Positions 17,041-22,365 of a DNA stretch of 22,365 nucleotides are shown here, in pieces. The position numbers and the translations under genes are program-made. The DNA is taken from the NCBI GenBank assembly GCA_947646735.1, contig CANTFK010000342.1, forward strand, positions 1 through 22,365, in the 5' to 3' direction. The first letter of the stretch is position 1. Each line of letters begins with the position of its first letter. This DNA is from Peronospora farinosa (lineage: Eukaryota; Oomycota; Peronosporomycetes; Peronosporales; Peronosporaceae). The notes beneath the pieces are model-generated. The model saw nothing but the letters and a program-made list of their open reading frames with translations, was not told the origin of the DNA and ran no database searches.

Positions 17041-17473
17041 TGATGTCTGCTGCATCCTTTGACGGACTGAGACAGCCAATCAATCTTCGGGTGATACCGT
17101 GACAGCCACGAACCCAAATATGCAATCAAATGCATAGTTCATCTCGTACACCAAAAAATTCGTCGTTGCTCTGGAGACCGTCGAAGTTGGACGATAAAAC
17201 CAATGTTTTACGCGCAACACGTTTTGGTTGTCCATCGGAAAGTTTGACAACGATGTCACCTGGACCTTCTCGAACCGTGACAGTCGCCGGGAGAAGGGAC
17301 AAACAGGATGCACAAAAGAAGTTTTTGGAAGCGCCAGAATCCAACAACGCTCGGAGTGATCGCTTCACTCCAGCGACGATGAGACTGATAATAATCAATC
17401 TCGAATCATCGCGCATGGTGGTGGCATTGAAGTGAGTATGAATCACTTTAGGGCTAGGAGCCCGAGCTGCCAC
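17041..17473 (-). pseudogene. gypsy E protease domain 2
   Basis: The minus-strand frame 17473-17126 carries KVIHTHFNATTMRDDSRLII and the active site ALLDSGASKNFF, then GDIVVKLSDGQPKRVARKTL and SNDEFF. After a shift comes MNYAFDCIFG and IDWLSQSV, the usual end of a gypsy protease. The active-site DSGA is intact. It follows protease 1 in tandem, and each carries its own active site and its own end. No other gypsy copy here has two. Confidence 0.85.
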
Positions 17474-17479
17474 CTACGA

Positions 17480-17995
17480 CGGCAACATGCTGCCACGTAC
17501 TAGCAGGGCCATCAAGGACGGCAATCATCGCTTTAACATCGATGTTACGTCGTCGTATTGTAGGGTTTAGCCAATCAATGTAGGGTCGATGCCGTGCAAG
17601 CCACGGCATCCCATAATACAGTCAAAGGGTCCACTCAAGTCAATAACTTGAAATTCATCACTACTGGTAAAAGTATCGAACCGGTAAGGGAACACCAACG
17701 GACGTTTCCGGTGCGTGTGTGGCTTGCCCTCTGCATACTTAACGACCATCTCCCTAGGGGACTCACAAATACTCTACCGCAAAGGGAGGATCGACAGACT
17801 GTCGGAGCGAAAAAAAGTGTCCGTGGCGCCGGAGTCCAGCAAAGCGCGCGAAGTGGACGCGACGCACCGTCGACGTGAATACTGAGCACAAGCTAACGCG
17901 GATCATTGCTTGACGTGGTGGCATGTAGCTTTGCATAATGCACAGCGGGGCTAGGAGAACGTGTCTTTTCTTTAGCCACGTTCTTCCGTCTTCGC
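17480..17995 (-). pseudogene. gypsy E protease domain 1
   Basis: Two minus-strand frames: 17889-17635 (LSIHVDGASRPLRAL, the active-site region shifted out of frame) and 17749-17567 (MVVKYAEGKPHTH, TSSDEFQVIDLSGPFDCIMG, then HGIDPTLI). The residues IDWLNPTIRRR and the spacer DVKAMIAVLDGPASTWQHV follow at about 17570-17480. Each segment has a counterpart in protease 2 (DIVVKLSDGQP, SNDEFF, FDCIFG, IDWLSQSV), but the two are clearly diverged, so this is not a recent duplication. Confidence 0.82.
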
Positions 17996-19042
17996 TTAGT
18001 AGGGCGCCCCGCGTCTACTGGCTCTCGCCTTTTTTGGCTGCCCGGCAAGGGAGACGAAGACGTCAGACTCGACGACAGCGAGCACTTGTGCAGGCGCGCG
18101 GCAGACGACTGCTCGATGACCAAGCTTACGACAGCGGTAGCAGACCAGGTTCTTCGCTGTTACAGGCTTCCAAGAACTGTGTCTGGAAGCACGACTATGA
18201 CCTGGGGCGTGCTCGATTGCATCGAGGTTCATTGGCTCAGGCTCCTGAGCAGCGCGTAAGAAAAGCGAGTGATCCACTTGCGAAGCCAAGACACTGAAGT
18301 CTTTACTCAGCGCAATGCTAAACGCCTCTTTAAGAGAAGAGGGAGGCTTCCGCGTTTGGTAAAAACGCTGATGCCCAGCATTCATCCCGGTCACGAACTC
18401 ATGGACTTGTGTCAGGGTCGGCGACTATGCACGATGCCAGATGTCGCGCACGTTGTATGTTGTATAGCATTGACAGATTACGCTGCCGCAACGCAAGGAG
18501 TTCGGAGCGATGGTGGTGATCGTTTTGCAGAGGCTCAAATGCCAAGCACAAGTCATCCTCTAGTGCCTGCATGTCCAAGAAACATCTCGGATTGGCAAAA
18601 AGCTTTTTCAATGCCCACTTCTTTGTCTTTTCGTTCAACTTAAACAGGAGGAAGTGGGTACACGTGAACTCCGTCGTTAGCTGGCGAGCTTGGACAGCGA
18701 TGTCCACTTCACAAAGCCAGAGATTGAGCGCATAGCGCTTTGGGCAATCGCCGCTGTAACTCGAAACGTCTAGTTTAATGACATTAGACCCCGTGACAAC
18801 TGCGAGAGTTGAAGCTTGCCGGCGTAATTTGGCGAGCTTGCGGTTGACGAAGTCTTGAATGGCTACATGCTGGAGCCGCTCAGGCGTACCAAAATGGTTT
18901 CTTTGAGCGATTCAACAACGGTAGTAAGGCCGACCAAGTCTTCCAGGCGACGCAAAGCTTTTAACACGAAGGAAGTCAGATGCTCAAAGTCATTGTGTGA
19001 CAACCGCCCCCCGCTAGCGCCCTGTATCGGCAGAGCGCTCAT
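17996..19042 (-). pseudogene. gypsy E gag with zinc knuckle
   Basis: The first Met after the primer site is at 19042 (MSALPIQGASGGRL, NDFEHLTSFVLKALRRLED), stopping at 18865. Shifted frames follow with a region like AIQDFV and YALNLW, then 18707-18399 (VQARQLTTEFTCTHFLLFKL, DDLCLAFEP, RARHLASCI) and 18394-17996 (LKEAFSIALSKDF, EPMNLDAIE and the zinc knuckle CYRCRKLGHRAVVC at 18101-18142). The gag of element G has the same segments in the same order. At least three frame breaks are present. Confidence 0.88.
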
Positions 19043-19056
19043 ATTCGTTGGAAGAA

Positions 19057-19072
19057 CTACTAATGAATACCA
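19057..19072 (-). other. gypsy E primer-binding site
   Basis: Two bases inside the 5' LTR the minus strand reads TGGTATTCATTAGTAG. TGG fits a tRNA CCA end. The following bases differ from the TGGTAGC of the LTRs at 9762 and 20698, so a different tRNA, or decay, is implied. Confidence 0.45.
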
Positions 19073-19074
19073 GT

Positions 19075-19399
19075 TGTAACGTGTCTAGAGCTCCATTACT
19101 TACACACACTATAGGTCTTACGAGGAAGGTAAGGGAGCACGCGATAACTAGCGTGCTGAGGTAAATTTCAACTCTGATTTTAATTTTTTTATGTTTTATA
19201 CTGAGTACAAGTGATCCCAAACGCATGGGAACCACTCAACTACAGATCTCTCTCCTATTGGCTGGTAATGAGACTGATTTTCGCGTACCTGCGAATAGAG
19301 ATACGAATGACTACACCCGCTATCTCGGGTGTAGCATATAACTACTTATGTAATATGAACTTAACAATATCTAATTGAGTAACGGTACACCCCGTTACA
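19075..19399 (-). repeat. gypsy E 5' LTR, 325 bp
   Basis: On the minus strand it starts TGTAACGGGGTGTACCGTTAC and ends GACACGTTACA. It shares only islands with the 317-bp LTRs (TTGAGTGGTTCCCATG, CAGAGTT, CTATAGTGTG), so it belongs to a related but separate LTR family. Internal dyads include CTACACCCG/CGGGTGTAG and GCACGC/GCGTGC. Right of it is RT sequence of fragment F, cut off at the LTR. Confidence 0.85.
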
Positions 19400-20381
19400 A
19401 GTATCATCTCTTCGTCCATTCTCGGTATCGGCGTTTGAACCGGTATAATTGCAGCGTTCAACTTGTTGAACGCGTGTACTATCCGCCAACTTCTTGTGGC
19501 CTTGCGCACACAAAAGGTCGGAGAGCTGTGAGGTAAGTTGAATCCCTCACATAACTCGCAGCTAGGCGATCGGCAAAGAACTTGTCGCTAGCCTCGACCT
19601 GTTCCCGCGGCAGTGGCCACTGCTTCATGACACAATGCTTTGTACCTGTAACTAAGTCGATCTCGTGTCGGGTACCTTTATCCTTAGGTAACTCGCACGG
19701 AACGGATTCAGGGATACATCCTTGAATTCGATCAAATCCTTATACAAAGGATTTGACTTCAGCGAATACCAGGATTGCGATGTATATCGCTCAATCCGAG
19801 TCTTCTCATAAAGGACACTTTCGTCCATTGATGAGCTGCTGAGAACCCGTTCGTTCTCGGCAAAAACTGTTGCTGACCGAATGTCAGTCATGTACTCGTC
19901 CTCTGCGACGATCACACAGATCTGCTTAACTTTGCCACTACGCAGATCACGCAAGATCCTTTAAGTTTCTAGCGTAGAAAACTGAGTTATCTCCGAAGTT
20001 AACTTCGGAGGCGCGACCAGATCAAGCGTATACCAGATCAAGCGTATAAGCGCCTACGTTTGATCCGTCATTAGCCAAGACGTTCAACGTCTCGTTAACT
20101 TCCTGGGGACTTATTCCCTCAGGGCACTGGGGACTTATTCCCTCAGTGATTGTTTTCCAGGGACTTATTCCCTCAGGCTCGATGGGACTTCTTTCATCGA
20201 CTTCCTCTAGCTGTGGTGGCGCAAGCATAGCGAGATCCTCTACGATCAACTCTCCAGTTGATCTTGAATTACCGCGTTACCGCTTCTGGTCTATTAATGT
20301 GCTCTCTCGTGAATGTTGCTCTCTAGACAAGCATTCATGTTCCGGTCCACTCGACTTATTCGAGTGGTGGACCATCGGCAC
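19400..20381 (-). pseudogene. gypsy fragment F: linker and start of RT, other half of D
   Basis: From 20381 leftward the minus strand reads a linker (VHHSNKSSG, stops, then MLAPPQLEEVDERSPIEPEG with EGISP repeats, frame 20249-20022). The pre-RT region follows (MRDLRSGKVKQICVIVAEDE, VLSSSSMDESVLYEKTRIER, 19954-19652), then the RT start (IDLVTGTKHCVMKQWPLPRE, LPHSSPTFCVRKATRSWRIV, FNKLNAAIIPVQTPIPRMDE), ending abruptly at the LTR at 19399. The catalytic part of RT is missing. The frame at its right edge continues that of D at 11632. Confidence 0.85.
20103..20176 (-). repeat. three short direct repeats coding EGISP
   Basis: GGACTTATTCCCTCAG occurs exactly at 20107-20122, 20131-20146 and 20161-20176, spaced 24 and 30 bases apart, so the frame is kept. 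The minus strand codes EGISP each time. Confidence 0.9.
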
Positions 20382-20698
20382 TTTAATAGGGCAACCTATA
20401 ACATAAGTAGTTATAGGAATAGTACATAATTACATAAGTAGGCATAAGACAGTATCCGATATCGGATGCTGCGCGTCATTTTAGTATTAGTTTATTATTG
20501 GGGTGCCAGACCCAATAATTAGCCAATAATAAATTGACTTCCACATTGAGTGGTTCCCATGAGCTAGGGAACATATTCGCACTTACTGCGAATTAAAACT
20601 AAACAAAAATAAAACAGAGTTATATTTACGAGTTAGTTACGAGCGATTCCTCAACGCCCCTTTAGTGTAAGACGGTAACGGGTCCTTAGCTTGTTACA
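20382..20698 (+). repeat. gypsy 317-bp LTR, 5' LTR of G
   Basis: It starts TTTAATAGGGCAACC (TG changed to TT) and ends GCTTGTTACA, followed by CC and a primer site, so it is the 5' LTR of a plus-strand element. It matches the minus strand of 11633-11949 at about 92% by eye, with the central part almost identical. Its first dyad CCTATAAC/GTTATAGG is perfect, while the partner copy has lost it. Left flank GGCAC. Confidence 0.88.
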
Positions 20699-20700
20699 CC

Positions 20701-20716
20701 TGGTAGCACTTTGTAG
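20701..20716 (+). other. gypsy G primer-binding site
   Basis: TGGTAGCACTTTGTAG stands two bases after the LTR end. The first seven bases equal those of the site at 9765, consistent with a shared tRNA ending GCUACCA. Confidence 0.6.
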
Positions 20717-20724
20717 TCCTTCCA

Positions 20725-21888
20725 ATGAACAAATTCGAGATGAACATGTACGAGTCTTCAGTGGCTTCAGCAGTCTCGCTGGAGAGTTCTGACTTTATAA
20801 ATCTCGCCTCGGGGGAGTGGCAGGCACTACACCGCCTCGAGGCGGTGTCTGGTAAGCTATTGTGGCGTCGCTGCTGAGCATAGCGACGTCCTATGCTCAA
20901 CCTGCCACCATTCAAGACTTTATGGTGAGCGAGCTCGCCAAAGCAAATCGGCGAGTATTGACTTCCTCGCGCATTTCCAGCCATGACGCTATCAATATGG
21001 AGACGTCAACTTTTTTCGGCGATGTTCCGGATTGTCTCCCCCTTCATCGCAGGTTCCGTGAGGTGGATATTGCGATAGCGTCAAGATTAATTGATGCTCC
21101 GACGGCCAAGGTCATGCTCCTGCTGTCTCGGCTTGTTAATAAATGGCCATTCGGAAAGCTCGTCGGAAATGAGTCGGCGTTCCCTACGCTGGACGATATC
21201 TAGCGTGACTTACGACTGGCTTTTAGCTTCCTCAAGATATACCTCGATTGCGTGCAGACTTCTTCTCACTCAGACAGGGCAAGATGACGATGCGTGACTA
21301 CTTGCAGAAGACACGCCATCTTGCTTCGTGCATTACCACGCAGCCAATTCACATGGCTTCACAAGTTCATGTCTTTATTTTTAATATGCAGGAGAGCATT
21401 AAGCGTCATTTCTCACACGTGCTGAGCCAAATTACCTCGAGGAGGCATTTGCCCTCGCGCTTTGTGAAGATTACACTGTCGCGTAGCCCTTCCTGCACGA
21501 AGCGTCACGACATCCCCGGACGTCTAGCCCAGAACCAATGAAACTTGATGCAATCGAGTCTTCTCGTGGTCGCGGTAAATCATTAGGCCGCGACATTCGC
21601 AATCCTAACACGATGAAGTGTTTTCGCTGTGGCAAGACAGGCCATCGCGCGGCTGTCTGTAAAGGACCAGCGCCGGTGACGATGAACACAGCTGTCTCAC
21701 GAGGAGATACTGTGTCGTCGGTGGTCCCGCCAAAAAATGAGCGGTTCCAGAAGGCGCGGGGCGCCCTAATGACAGAAATGGAGCCCCGAGTACTCGGATT
21801 CCGATTCCACGACTCATCATTCCTTCGAAGTGTGCGATGGCCCTTCGCGCGTGGTGTACAACTCCGCAATATGCTCCCCCTCAGTTAA
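20725..21888 (+). pseudogene. gypsy G gag with zinc knuckle
   Basis: A start at 20725 (MNKFEMNMYESS, DFINLASGEWQALHRLE) runs to a stop at 20877. A shifted frame 20862-21203 has ATIQDFMVSELAKANRR, SSHDAINMETSTFFGDVP and REVDIAIASRLID; another, 21248-21541, has RADFFSLRQGKMTMRDYLQK and RHLASCIT; the last, 21538-21888, has MKLDAIESSRGRGKS and the zinc knuckle CFRCGKTGHRAAVC (CX2CX4HX4C). At least three frame breaks. It parallels element E gag segment by segment. Confidence 0.88.
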
Positions 21889-22365
21889 ACAGTGGTTTCT
21901 GAGTCAAGAATCTATCCAGCAGCAGTGGTTCTGGGTGTCGCACGGTCGAGTAGCGGCTCCCGCGCATACGAATTCTTCCAAAACCGTACCGAAGCAGGGG
22001 CTACCGGTACGTCACGAGCGTGCAGTGGCACCCTTGTACGTCCACGTTAGGGACACCACGCCGATACAGGGGCCTCTGGCGAGTTACGCGGAAGTAGTGG
22101 CTTCCGTACGTCCGGATGAGTATCCGATTCGTGTTTCTGTGTCGCGACGACGCACCATTCCATTATGCCGTTGATCCCTCCCACGCCGGCTCCGCTTCTG
22201 AAGACACATAATTTATGTTAACATGACTGGTGTTGGTCCATCCAATCATCCGTTGCAATTCGCGAGTCCTCCTCGCGACGCGTCTGGAATTACGCAGCTC
22301 CCAGAGCTTCTTTGGGAAGAGATGCTGCGTAAATTGAAGGAGAGAGAGATCGAACAACTATGTGT
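21889..22365 (+). pseudogene. gypsy G linker and pre-RT region, partial
   Basis: The frame 21830-22174 contains about three 24-residue units (GRVAAPAHTNSSKTVPKQGL, then ERAVAPLYVHVRDTTPIQGP). After a break, an open frame from 22223 (MTGVGPSNHPLQFASPP) runs off the window with LPELLWEEMLRKLKEREIEQ followed by LCV. That last part resembles the pre-RT segment of fragment F (LRSGKVKQICVI), so RT should follow outside the window. Confidence 0.6.
21930..22140 (+). repeat. 72-bp tandem repeat, about three copies
   Basis: The anchor (T/C)AG(C/T)GGC(T/A)(C/T)CC recurs at 21951, 22023 and 22095, exactly 72 bases apart (24 codons). Units are diverged, most similar around the anchor and around CAGGGG/CAGGGG. 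Confidence 0.75.

Larger units (their letters stand above)
11633..19399 (-). mobile_element. gypsy element E, chromodomain type, chimeric
   Basis: Minus-strand order is LTR (19399-19075), primer site, gag, protease 1, protease 2, repeat-bearing linker, RT, RNase H, integrase, chromodomain, purine tract, LTR (11949-11633). Domain order is that of Ty3/gypsy with a C-terminal chromodomain, a domain known to guide integration to marked chromatin. Two things show it is not a simple copy: the LTRs differ in length (325 and 317 bp) and in most of their sequence, and the protease domain occurs twice. Flanks GCGCC and AGTAT do not match. All genes are broken. Confidence 0.85.
20382..22365 (+). mobile_element. 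gypsy element G, 5' part, runs off the window
   Basis: A plus-strand element with LTR, primer site, gag, zinc knuckle, then a linker with 72-bp repeats and a pre-RT frame open at the window end. The protease domain that should lie between knuckle and linker is not recognisable, so a deletion around 21780-21930 is likely. Gag and LTR place it in the same broad group as element E. Confidence 0.82.

Overview
This window is a dense nest of decayed retrotransposons. I see no intact host gene, no rRNA or tRNA gene and no CRISPR array. The layout (long terminal repeats, split polyproteins full of frameshifts and stops, Ty3/gypsy polyproteins with a chromodomain, a Ty1/copia element and a LINE-like ORF2 remnant) fits a repeat-rich eukaryotic genome. 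The style of the gypsy polyproteins and of the TGTAACGGG/CCCGTTACA LTR ends suggests an oomycete (Phytophthora or downy mildew type). That assignment is inference from memory of such elements, not a search result.

Layout, left to right. 1-89: possible N-terminus of an unknown basic protein (minus). 195-864: a non-coding tract packed with perfect hairpins, including a probable solo LTR (195-535). 865-1112 and 6859-8672: two halves of one plus-strand LINE-type ORF2 remnant, separated by a minus-strand copia element (about 1112-6853) with about 350/373-bp LTRs, a half-tRNA type primer site and a polypurine tract. The copia RNase H region is itself interrupted by a solo gypsy LTR (1598-2062). 8673-11632: the 5' half of a plus-strand gypsy element (called D here: LTR, PBS, gag, protease), whose LTR carries another nested LTR (8989-9625). 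11633-19399: a minus-strand chromodomain gypsy element (E) with unlike 5' and 3' LTRs and two protease domains. 19400-20381: a minus-strand gypsy linker-RT fragment (F). 20382-22365: the 5' part of a plus-strand gypsy element (G), running off the window.

The main result is that D and F look like the two halves of one element. The last 5 bases of D before the LTR at 11633 (GCGCC) and the first 5 bases of F, read outward from the LTR at 20382 (GTGCC on the minus strand), look like a target-site duplication. The reading frame of D continues into F. The two LTRs involved are 317 bp each, about 92% alike by eye, and in inverted orientation. The simplest history is an LTR insertion into D/F followed by inversion of about 8.4 kb between inverted LTRs.

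The second result is that these LTRs are unusually rich in perfect hairpins. In one LTR family a stem shows paired compensatory changes between two copies, which suggests the stems are maintained by selection or by a copying mechanism. Boundaries and identities were judged by eye; no alignment was computed.
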